Below are positions 1-5,572 of a DNA stretch of 7,000 nucleotides, in pieces. Position 1 is the first letter of the stretch. Every line of letters starts with the position of its first letter. This stretch comes from Candidatus Aminicenantota bacterium. GTDB lineage: Bacteria; Acidobacteriota; Aminicenantia; Aminicenantales; JAFGAV01. A program made the translations under genes and the position numbers. The notes beneath the pieces are model-generated. The model did not search any database. It was not told where the DNA came from and worked only from the letters and a program-made list of their open reading frames with translations. The stretch spans positions 1 through 7,000 of the forward strand of contig VGJG01000087.1 in the NCBI GenBank assembly GCA_016867615.1. Reading direction: 5' to 3'.

Positions 1-87
1 CGGGACCGCAACCTCTCCGGCCGTGCGATGAACCCGTTGCGTTCCGACCCGCCGGTGCAGACGATCCCGATGCGTTTGAGCGTTCAT
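1..87 (-). CDS. 5' end of a further operon gene, product unknown (partial, frame uncertain)
   Basis: An ATG at 87-85 overlaps the TGA stop of the preceding permease gene in an ATGA junction, the same arrangement as the other ABC gene junctions in this operon. An AAGGAG ribosome-binding site lies 8 bases upstream of it. Both argue for a translated downstream gene leaving the left edge. The frame opened by this ATG reads MNAQTHRDRLHRRVG, with mixed third-position bases. The +1 frame (reading LKRIGIVCTGGS) has strongly G/C third positions, like the rest of the operon, but has no start codon. Either the start codons carry an indel (real or from assembly) or the ATG frame is simply atypical. No hydrophobic signal peptide is visible in any frame. 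Too little is present to name a product. A LolA-like or lipoprotein partner would fit the context but is not shown. Confidence 0.35.
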   Translation of the reverse strand, partial: MNAQTHRDRLHRRVGTQRVHRTAGEVAVP

Positions 88-1361
88 GTTTCGAGCTCCT
101 TGAACAGCCGCGCCGTCTGGCGCTTGAAAATGGCCCGGCCGGCGATGGCCGTGCCGATGAACGGCGCCAGCAGGCCGGGGATGAAGCCGATGACCAGGCT
201 GAAGGGCATGACCTTGGCGTGGATGACCGTGGGGAACATCATCGAAGAGTTCTTGATCAGGGAGGAGATGTCCAGGCCGTATTTCTGCATGTAGAAGGAG
301 ACGGCCAGCCCCAGGGCCGTCCCGGCCGCCGTTCCCAGCGCGCCGACGATCAGCGACTCGCCGATGAGCGAACGGTAGACGTGCCCCTTGTTCTCGCCCA
401 CGGCCAGCCGGACGCCCATCTCCCCGTAGCGGCGCAGGCTGCCCAGCAGGCCCGCGTTCCACAGGACGAGGGCCATGGGCACGAGGAAAATGAGCATGAT
501 GATCCGCTGGGCCGAGTCGATGAGGTCGAAGTAGGAGCCGAACTCGTTCTGGTCGGTCAGGGCGAGCATCGTCGGGGCGAAATCGCCCTCCTCCGCCCCG
601 GCGGAGAACGCCCGGGCCAGGGCCTCGGCCCGCTCCCTCCGGAAGACGCCGGTCCGGAAGAAGCCCAGGACCTCGCCCGCCGCGTCCTCCATGTCGAGCG
701 CGGCGCGGACGTCCTCGATGTCGGCGATGAACCCCGAGCGGTCGAGGGCCGACAGCCCGAAGCGCACCGTCCCGGCCACGGTGAAGTTGGCCGTGGCCAT
801 GGCCCCCTCGGCCGTGGCGCCGATGAGGGTCACGGTCTCGCCGGGCGAGACGGCGAGCCTGCGGGCGAGCTCCTCGCTGAGGAGGATGTCGCCCGGCTGC
901 GCCGGCAGCCAGCCCCGTGCCAGCCCCTTGGCCAGGCGCAGGCGCTCCCGCTCGCGAACGGCCTCCGGACCGTCGCCCAGGATGCGGGCCGCCAGGCCGG
1001 CGGCCGGGCCCTGGGAGCGCGTCTCGCCCGCCTCGTCCGGGACGTCGAGCAGCCCGCCGAAGAGGATGCGGGGCGCCCACTCGAACTCGGGGTATTCCGC
1101 CTCGAGCACGGCGATGAGCTCCCCGGCGCCCGAGAGCGCCGCGTCGTTGGGCGCCTGGGCGGCCTCCCGGGCGTAGGCCCGGGTCGTGACTTTGACGTGC
1201 CCCATCTGGAAGGCGGCGCTGATGACCGTGATGTCCGACTCCCAGCCCTTCATGTAGTTGTACATGAAGACCGTCAAGAGGACGCCGATGGTCACCGTCA
1301 GGAAGGGAAAGAGGCTCCGCGACCGGTCGCGGATGACGCCCTTGAAAAGGAACTTGATCAT
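84..1361 (-). CDS. FtsX/MacB-type ABC transporter permease (second of a pair)
   Basis: This 425-residue protein has the four-helix plan of MacB/LolC/LolE-type (FtsX superfamily) permeases. The first helix spans about residues 17-36 (FPFLTVTIGVLLTVFMYNYM). A large soluble, presumably periplasmic, domain follows at about 38-283. Three C-terminal helices lie near 286-308, 332-356 and 385-408. Between helices 2 and 3 it carries the family's conserved cytoplasmic stretch (GEMGVRLAVGENKGHVYRSL, 313-332), the expected contact region for the ATPase. Such permeases couple ATP hydrolysis to movement of a periplasmic domain and usually extract or push substrates (lipoproteins, peptides, drugs) from the periplasm or outer leaflet rather than pump across the inner membrane. 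The start overlaps the stop of the upstream permease (ATGA) and has an AAGGGG site 8 bases upstream, so it is probably translationally coupled. It differs clearly from its neighbour, suggesting a LolC/LolE-like heterodimer. The substrate cannot be read from the sequence. Confidence 0.9.
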   Translation of the reverse strand: MIKFLFKGVIRDRSRSLFPFLTVTIGVLLTVFMYNYMKGWESDITVISAAFQMGHVKVTTRAYAREAAQAPNDAALSGAGELIAVLEAEYPEFEWAPRILFGGLLDVPDEAGETRSQGPAAGLAARILGDGPEAVRERERLRLAKGLARGWLPAQPGDILLSEELARRLAVSPGETVTLIGATAEGAMATANFTVAGTVRFGLSALDRSGFIADIEDVRAALDMEDAAGEVLGFFRTGVFRRERAEALARAFSAGAEEGDFAPTMLALTDQNEFGSYFDLIDSAQRIIMLIFLVPMALVLWNAGLLGSLRRYGEMGVRLAVGENKGHVYRSLIGESLIVGALGTAAGTALGLAVSFYMQKYGLDISSLIKNSSMMFPTVIHAKVMPFSLVIGFIPGLLAPFIGTAIAGRAIFKRQTARLFKELET

Positions 1362-2533
1362 GACAGTTTCCCCTTGATGGCCTCGGTCGGCTTGAGCTTG
1401 GCGATGCGGCGCGTGGGCAGAAAACTGACCACGGTCGTGACGGCGAAGACGAGAAGCGCCGTGCCGGCGACCAGGCCGACGCTGTACACCGGGTAAAGGG
1501 TGTTGCCCAGGGCCAGGCCGAAGCTGTCGGCCTGCCCGACGGGCATGACCCAGCCGTGGGCGGCGAACCAGGCGAGAAACGGCACGCCGTACACCGCTCC
1601 GACGAGAACGGCCAGAAGCGATAGCATCGACCCCTCCAGGGTGAAGAGGGCGATGACCCGGGCCCGGGTCAGGCCCAGGGCGATCATCGTCCCGATCTCG
1701 CGGCGGCGCCGCCAGATCGACAGGACCTGGGTGTTGAAGATGGCCAGCATGGCCAGGGCCAGGAGGATGACGTAGAAGATCGAGGAGCCGATCGTCTTCA
1801 TCTCGATGAATTCCCGGATATCGCGGAGCAAAAAGCCGGTGTCCTTGAACGTCCAGCCCGCGACGGCCGGCCCGGAAACATATCCCTTCTCAACGACGAC
1901 CAGGGTCGCCTCCCCGGCCGCGCCGGCCAGGCGACGCAGGTCCTCAAGCGGAATCCAGACCACTCCTGTATCGGCCGACGGGACCGTGGTCTCGAAGACC
2001 TCCGCGACGACGAAGTCGCGGGCGTCGAACGTGCCGCGGACGTCCCGCCAGCGGACGGTCATCATGTCGCCCTTCTTCAGGCCGGCGGCGCGGGCCATGC
2101 GCGTCCCGAGCAGCGCCGGCGTTTCGCGGTCGGCGGGCGCCAGGGAGGCCGTGGGCAGAATGAGGAGGCGCTGGCCGGGCGGGATGCCCTTGAGCAGGAC
2201 GGACTGCATCCGGCCGCCGGCGTAGAGCGTTCCCTGGACGACGAGCACGGGCGCGGCCCGGCCCTCGGTCTCGAGCGCGGCGAGCTCCGGGGGGACGGGT
2301 TTGTGCGCGTCCCGGATGGAGAAGGGGTCGAGCGGGTCGTAGCCCTCGACCCAGTACTGGCCGCCCCCGTACTCGATGTCGGTCAGGGCGCGGGAGGACT
2401 CTTGGTCCAGGCCCTTGAACAGGCTCTGGGCCCAGATGATGGCCACGAAGGAGAACGACAGGACGAGGGCGTTCAACCAGGTCTTCGTCCCGGCGGCCAG
2501 CATGTTCCGGACGGCGAGCTTGAGGAGTTTCAT
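1358..2533 (-). CDS. FtsX/MacB-type ABC transporter permease (first of a pair)
   Basis: This 391-residue inner-membrane permease belongs to the FtsX/MacB superfamily. Its N-terminal helix is at about residues 20-38 (LNALVLSFSFVAIIWAQSLF region). A periplasmic MacB-PCD-like domain follows at about 40-248. Three further helices lie near 251-273, 301-325 and 350-371. The hallmark cytoplasmic segment RRRREIGTMIALGLTRARVI (275-294) follows helix 2, and the C-terminus ends with the typical PTRRIAKLKPTEAIKG (373-388). The ATG overlaps the ATPase stop codon by four bases (ATGA), with a GGGGGAGG site 7 bases upstream. It should pair with the ATPase encoded just upstream and with the second permease just downstream as a heteromeric transporter. 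Length and layout match LolC/LolE or stand-alone MacB permease subunits. Unlike MacB itself, no ATPase domain is fused. Family assignment is firm; substrate is unknown. Confidence 0.92.
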   Translation of the reverse strand: MKLLKLAVRNMLAAGTKTWLNALVLSFSFVAIIWAQSLFKGLDQESSRALTDIEYGGGQYWVEGYDPLDPFSIRDAHKPVPPELAALETEGRAAPVLVVQGTLYAGGRMQSVLLKGIPPGQRLLILPTASLAPADRETPALLGTRMARAAGLKKGDMMTVRWRDVRGTFDARDFVVAEVFETTVPSADTGVVWIPLEDLRRLAGAAGEATLVVVEKGYVSGPAVAGWTFKDTGFLLRDIREFIEMKTIGSSIFYVILLALAMLAIFNTQVLSIWRRRREIGTMIALGLTRARVIALFTLEGSMLSLLAVLVGAVYGVPFLAWFAAHGWVMPVGQADSFGLALGNTLYPVYSVGLVAGTALLVFAVTTVVSFLPTRRIAKLKPTEAIKGKLS

Positions 2534-3246
2534 GACGCGCCTCCCCCGTCGGGCTTCGTCCTGTCGTCGGCGGCCACGGCGCCGTCGATGAGCGTGATCT
2601 TGCGGCGGACGTGGCGGATGACCTTCTCGTCGTGCGTGGCGAAGAGGAAGGTCGTGCGGAGATTCCTGTTCAGCGACTCCATCGTGTCCAGGATCATGTG
2701 CGAGTTCTCGGCGTCGAGGTTGGCCGTGGGCTCATCGGCCAGGACGAGGCCCGGCCGCTTGACCACGGCCCGGGCGATGGCCACCCGCTGGGACTGGCCG
2801 CCCGACAGCTGGCCCGGCCGCGACTTGGCCCGGTCGGCGAGGCCCACCCACTCCAGGGCGTCGAGGACGGCCTTGCGGCGCTCGGCGGCGCTCATCTTCA
2901 TCAGGAGCAGGGGAAACTCGACGTTCTCGTAGGCCGTGTAGACCGGGAGCAGGTTGAACGACTGGAAGATGAACCCGATGTGACGGCTGCGGAGCGCGGC
3001 GGCTTCGCGGTGGGAGAGCGTTTCGACCCTGCGGCCCATGACCTCGGCGCTGCCCTCGGTCGGGGCGTCGAGCGAGCCGACGATGTTGAGGAGCGTCGTT
3101 TTGCCCGAGCCCGAGGGGCCGACCAGGGCGGCGAACTCGCCCTGTTCGAAGGACAGGTTCACCTTGTTCAGGGCCCGGATCGACGTCCGGCCCAGGGGAT
3201 AGACCTTGGTCAAGTCGCGCGTCTTGATGATCGTTCCGTTGTCCAT
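2530..3246 (-). CDS. ABC transporter ATP-binding protein, MacB/LolD class
   Basis: This complete 238-residue nucleotide-binding subunit has every diagnostic motif. They are Walker A GPSGSGKT (43-50), Q-loop Q95 within FIFQSFNLLPVYTAYENV, ABC signature LSGGQ (147-151), Walker B LVLADEP with catalytic Glu172, D-loop NLD (176-178) and H-loop His205. The sequence around the Q-loop and the SGGQSQRVAIARA stretch are typical of the LolD/MacB/FtsE subgroup, which energises FtsX-type permeases. The protein should be cytoplasmic and bind the two permeases encoded immediately downstream. The reading frame stays open far upstream across the barrel gene on the same strand, but the start at 3246 is favoured by a strong AGGAGGA site and by where homology to the family begins. 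The gene follows the barrel gene after 41 bases with no terminator, so it is probably in the same transcript. Confidence 0.96.
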   Translation of the reverse strand: MDNGTIIKTRDLTKVYPLGRTSIRALNKVNLSFEQGEFAALVGPSGSGKTTLLNIVGSLDAPTEGSAEVMGRRVETLSHREAAALRSRHIGFIFQSFNLLPVYTAYENVEFPLLLMKMSAAERRKAVLDALEWVGLADRAKSRPGQLSGGQSQRVAIARAVVKRPGLVLADEPTANLDAENSHMILDTMESLNRNLRTTFLFATHDEKVIRHVRRKITLIDGAVAADDRTKPDGGGAS

Positions 3247-3250
3247 GATG

Positions 3251-3257
3251 TCCTCCT
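3251..3257 (-). promoter_or_regulatory. ribosome-binding site of the ABC ATPase gene
   Basis: The minus strand reads AGGAGGA, a near-perfect Shine-Dalgarno sequence, five to six bases before the ATG at 3246. It fixes the ATPase start and rules out the much longer open frame that continues upstream. Confidence 0.85.
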
Positions 3258-3287
3258 GTGATGTCGTTTCCGCGCCGTCTCCGCCCT

Positions 3288-4640
3288 TCAGTGGTTGAAA
3301 ACGACCACGAGCATGAGTCCTTTTCCCGAAAAAGAACTCTGTCCCGGAGCGGCCGGAAGAACCCCGCCCGTTTCCGGGTTCCAGAAGCCGATGAGGTGAA
3401 TCAGCCAGTCGTCGTAGGCTCGCTGCCAGCTGAGGAAGCTGAAGACGTTCCGCCCGCGCCAGTCGGTGAAGAGCATGACCGACAGCCTGTCGAGCAGCCC
3501 GAGCGACGTCGAAGCCGAAACCGCCGTCAGGTCGCGGCCCTCGCCTCCGGCGAACGCGCCGCGGGCGGCGTCGAAGCGCAGGTGCTCGGCCAGAAGATGG
3601 ACGCCGTTGCCCAGGGGAAGCGTGGTGTCGGCTCCCGCGGCCAGGAAGCGCTGATAGGGGAAGGCCAGGGCTCCGTGGCGCTGACGGATGACCGTCCCCT
3701 CCGCCCAGAATCCGGCGCCGGCCGCGATGTCCCATTTGCCGTCGAGCGCCCAGCGGTCCTCGGCGGCCGCGGCGCCGGCAAGGGCGGGCGTCGCGGCGAG
3801 CCCCCGGCCGAGGTCGGCGCGGCGGCGGTGATAGGTCAACCCAAGCTCGCCCTTGAAGAGAGGAACCTGAAGGCGGCCGCCGAGCTCGGCGGTGCGGCGC
3901 GCGGTCGGGCTTGCCTCCCAGCCCTTCGGCTCGTCGTTGCCCCAGAGCGCCCAGGCCCAGGCGTTGGCGTTGCCGGGGAAGTAATAGCGGACGAGAAGCC
4001 CCCTGACGCCGTCCGTCAACTGGAGCGGGTCGCGGGGGTCGAGGCGGTCGAACCACATGAGAGGACGCAGCATCGCCGCCGAGCCGAAGTTGATTTTTTG
4101 GAGGCCGAGGCGGGCCTCGAAACGCGTCGAGGAGAGCCGCGCCCAGGCGCGGTAAAGCTTGAGACGCGCGTCCGTCGCCGTCGCGGCGCCGCCGGCGGCC
4201 GATCCCGAGAAGGACGCATTGACCGAAGCCTCGGCGTCAAGTCTGAGCGCCGGGGAAAGGCCGAGCGACAGGTCGAGGGAGGGGATGTAGCGCAGACCGA
4301 AGCCCAGGGCCAGGGACGGGCTGTCGTTCGCCGAAAGCCAGGATGAGGCCCGGCCGCTGAGGTCGAGCGGGGACGTGCCGTCCGAGGCGCCCCCCGAGGC
4401 CGCGGGCGGGGCATCGGACGCCGCGCCGGGGGCAGCGGCGGAGAGATCTGCGGGCTGCGCCGTGAGGAAGAAGAGGCCGGCGCAGAGAACGGTCGCGGCC
4501 ATGCCGCGGGCCGATCGTCGTGCCGAAGTGGAAAAAGCCTTTTCGGCGCCGGGGCCGGGATGCCGGCCGGAAGCGGCGCGAGCGGAGCGCGAGGCAGGCC
4601 AGGCGGAAGCGCCGAAGGAGGGTGTTTTGGTGTCTCCCAT
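3288..4640 (-). CDS. exported outer-membrane beta-barrel-like protein
   Basis: I do not recognise a named family with certainty. From the ATG at 4640 the product is 450 residues. A basic n-region (RRSARG, 41-46) precedes a hydrophobic segment (MAATVLCAGLFFLTAQPA, 47-64), followed by a low-complexity Ala/Gly/Ser linker to about 95. The remainder alternates polar and aromatic/hydrophobic residues in short amphipathic strands separated by Gly/Asp/Asn turns, as in outer-membrane barrels. It is rich in Trp and Tyr. A well-ordered motif at about 178-221 (LGLQKINFGSAAMLRPLMWF, then DRLDPRDPLQ, ending VRYYF) resembles the R/Q-x-I-N-x-G...FDPLDP stretch seen in some porin/DUF1302-like barrels; this is from memory. 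The C-terminus ends VVVFNH, close to but not exactly a terminal aromatic beta-signal. Lying between the repressor and the ABC genes, it is probably the outer-membrane partner or acceptor of the transporter. A GTG at 4664, overlapping the tetR stop as GTGA, is an alternative start adding eight residues; the M47 codon at 4502 is a less likely one. Confidence 0.72.
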   Translation of the reverse strand: MGDTKTPSFGASAWPASRSARAASGRHPGPGAEKAFSTSARRSARGMAATVLCAGLFFLTAQPADLSAAAPGAASDAPPAASGGASDGTSPLDLSGRASSWLSANDSPSLALGFGLRYIPSLDLSLGLSPALRLDAEASVNASFSGSAAGGAATATDARLKLYRAWARLSSTRFEARLGLQKINFGSAAMLRPLMWFDRLDPRDPLQLTDGVRGLLVRYYFPGNANAWAWALWGNDEPKGWEASPTARRTAELGGRLQVPLFKGELGLTYHRRRADLGRGLAATPALAGAAAAEDRWALDGKWDIAAGAGFWAEGTVIRQRHGALAFPYQRFLAAGADTTLPLGNGVHLLAEHLRFDAARGAFAGGEGRDLTAVSASTSLGLLDRLSVMLFTDWRGRNVFSFLSWQRAYDDWLIHLIGFWNPETGGVLPAAPGQSSFSGKGLMLVVVFNH

Positions 4641-4660
4641 TTGAATTCCGCGGGCTCCGC

Positions 4661-5269
4661 TCACCGCCTCCGGTTTTTCAGGACCCCGTAGAAAAACAGG
4701 TTCATGAGCTCGGCGCCGAGCTCCCTGGGCGTCGCGTAAAGACGCGTCAGACGTTTGTCCACGACCATGTCGGCCATGATGTTCAGAAAGGCGACGATGA
4801 ACTCGGGCTTGACGTCCGGCCGGATGTGGCCCGCGCGCTGAGCGCTCCTGTACTCGTCGAGGGCGATTTTCAAGTTTTCTTCCATACGGCGGTGGAGGAG
4901 GGCGTGGAGCTCGGGGTAGGGAGAGGCAATGATGTCCTGGATGAAGGACGCGCTCATGTCGTCCGCCTTGGCCAGCTTGAGCTCGATGAACTGGCGGACG
5001 CGCTCGCCGTAGGGGATCTTCTGGCCCATGATCCGTCGGTAGGATCCGATCATCTCGTCGATGAGCCTGTTGAGGACGGCCTCGGCGGCGCGGACCTTGT
5101 CCCGGTAATGCTTGTAGAAGGTCATGCGGCTGACGCCGGCGGCCGCGCAGATGTCCCCGACCGTCGTCTTCCGGATTCCGTACCGGTAGAACAGCTTCTC
5201 GGCTGCGGCCAGGATCTTCTCCGGCGCGGGCGTCTTCGCGCCGCCCGCCGAATTGCCCTTGGTTTTCAT
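4661..5269 (-). CDS. TetR/AcrR-family transcriptional repressor
   Basis: This 202-residue protein has a classic TetR N-terminal DNA-binding domain. Helix 1 holds ILAAAEKLFYRYGIRKTTV (19-37). The helix-turn-helix is at about 36-58 (VGDICAAAGVSRMTFYKHYR), including the recognition-helix pattern GVS-x-x-TFYKHY-x-DK that defines the family. Residues 65-202 form the expected variable all-helical ligand-binding and dimerisation domain, with a hydrophobic helix around 155-171. It is the first gene of the operon. Its stop overlaps a possible GTG start of the barrel gene, so it most likely controls its own operon in response to a small, probably hydrophobic ligand or envelope stress signal. That control is inference; the ligand is unknown. 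There is no clear ribosome-binding site upstream of the ATG (sequence AAAGTGTAAACA), which may mean a very short leader or leaderless mRNA. Confidence 0.95.
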   Translation of the reverse strand: MKTKGNSAGGAKTPAPEKILAAAEKLFYRYGIRKTTVGDICAAAGVSRMTFYKHYRDKVRAAEAVLNRLIDEMIGSYRRIMGQKIPYGERVRQFIELKLAKADDMSASFIQDIIASPYPELHALLHRRMEENLKIALDEYRSAQRAGHIRPDVKPEFIVAFLNIMADMVVDKRLTRLYATPRELGAELMNLFFYGVLKNRRR

Positions 5270-5278
5270 TGTTTACAC

Positions 5279-5307
5279 TTTACATAAGATTATACGATAT
5301 ATGTCAA
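5279..5307 (-). promoter_or_regulatory. putative tetR promoter and overlapping TetR operator
   Basis: On the minus strand a consensus -35 TTGACA (5307-5302) is followed after 17 bases by TGTAAA (5284-5279), a 4/6 match to -10. A perfect TATAAT also occurs at 5294-5289, but its -35 region is poor. The same elements form an imperfect inverted repeat. On the plus strand it reads TTTACATA (5279-5286), 13 bases, then TATGTCAA (5300-5307), with 7 of 8 positions paired. An overlapping alternative pairing is TTGTTTACA (5269-5277) with TGTCAACAA (5302-5310), 8 of 9. Spaced dyads of this kind just before tetR are typical of autoregulated TetR/AcrR operators, and repressor binding here would cover the promoter. 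Role inferred from position and symmetry only. Confidence 0.55.
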
Positions 5308-5363
5308 CAAATGGTTTCACTCATCAAAAAAATATTCTCCGGGTCCGGGCCGGCCCCGGCAAC

Positions 5364-5377
5364 ATGATGATCATCAT
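5364..5377. repeat. 14-base perfect palindrome
   Basis: ATGATGATCATCAT is identical to its reverse complement. It could be a binding site for a dimeric regulator or part of a folded leader; its role is unknown. Confidence 0.45.
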
Positions 5378-5465
5378 TCTGGGCGAGAGCCCCTCCGGCA
5401 TTTCAAATGGCTTAATAAGCTTTCTCCCGATTTGTGTGGGGGGCCTGTCCCGCTCTCCGGCGCGT

Positions 5466-5499
5466 CCGCTCACAGCGGTCACCGCTGCCATCCGGCAGC
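5466..5499. repeat. overlapping, mutually exclusive dyads
   Basis: CCGCT (5466-5470) can pair with AGCGG (5474-5478). The same AGCGG lies in the palindrome CAGCGGTCACCGCTG (5473-5487), so it can instead pair with the second CCGCT (5482-5486). GCTGCC (5484-5489) can pair with GGCAGC (5494-5499) across an ATCC loop. The central pairing excludes both outer hairpins. This could be a switch-like leader about 75 bases before the methyltransferase start, or a DNA operator. There is no U-run after it, so it is not a standard terminator. Confidence 0.4.
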
Positions 5500-5572
5500 A
5501 GGGCGCTTCATTTTGGAGTTATGGAACGAATCTTGCTGAAATAAAGCCGAGACCAATCCGAGGAGAGGCGGC

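Larger units (their letters stand above)
5311..5572. other. divergent intergenic region with clustered small palindromes
   Basis: No convincing gene lies here. The stretch holds an A-run (5326-5332), a GC-rich patch with GGGCCGGCCC, and a series of short perfect dyads. These are ATGATGATCATCAT (5364-5377), GGGC-GAGA-GCCC (5381-5392, a potential GNRA-capped hairpin), GCTTA-A-TAAGC (5410-5420), and overlapping dyads at 5466-5499. It should include the promoter and leader of the plus-strand methyltransferase gene, whose AGGAGAGG ribosome-binding site is at 5561-5568. An open frame runs through the region to a TGA overlapping the methyltransferase ATG, but its codon use is erratic and it has no recognisable domain. 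Confidence 0.5.

Noticed and set aside
219..1496. Long plus-strand open frame (425 codons) opposite the permease genes
   Set aside because: It is antisense to two clear FtsX-type permeases, its product is a low-complexity Arg/Gly/Glu/Pro-rich sequence without domains, and such open antisense frames are expected in GC-rich DNA.
3247..4056. In-frame upstream extension of the ABC ATPase (would add about 270 residues)
   Set aside because: The extension is Arg/Pro/Gly-rich, overlaps the barrel gene out of frame, and the strong AGGAGGA site places the start at 3246.
3258..4346. Plus-strand open frame opposite the barrel gene
   Set aside because: It is antisense to a better-supported gene with a signal peptide and operon context, and its product is low-complexity and charged.
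5340..5400. Possible SAM-I riboswitch, prompted by CCCCGGCAAC and the downstream methyltransferase
   Set aside because: Only this short string resembles the SAM-I core. The conserved GGTGGAGGGA-type segment and the overall four-way junction are not visible, so no riboswitch is called.
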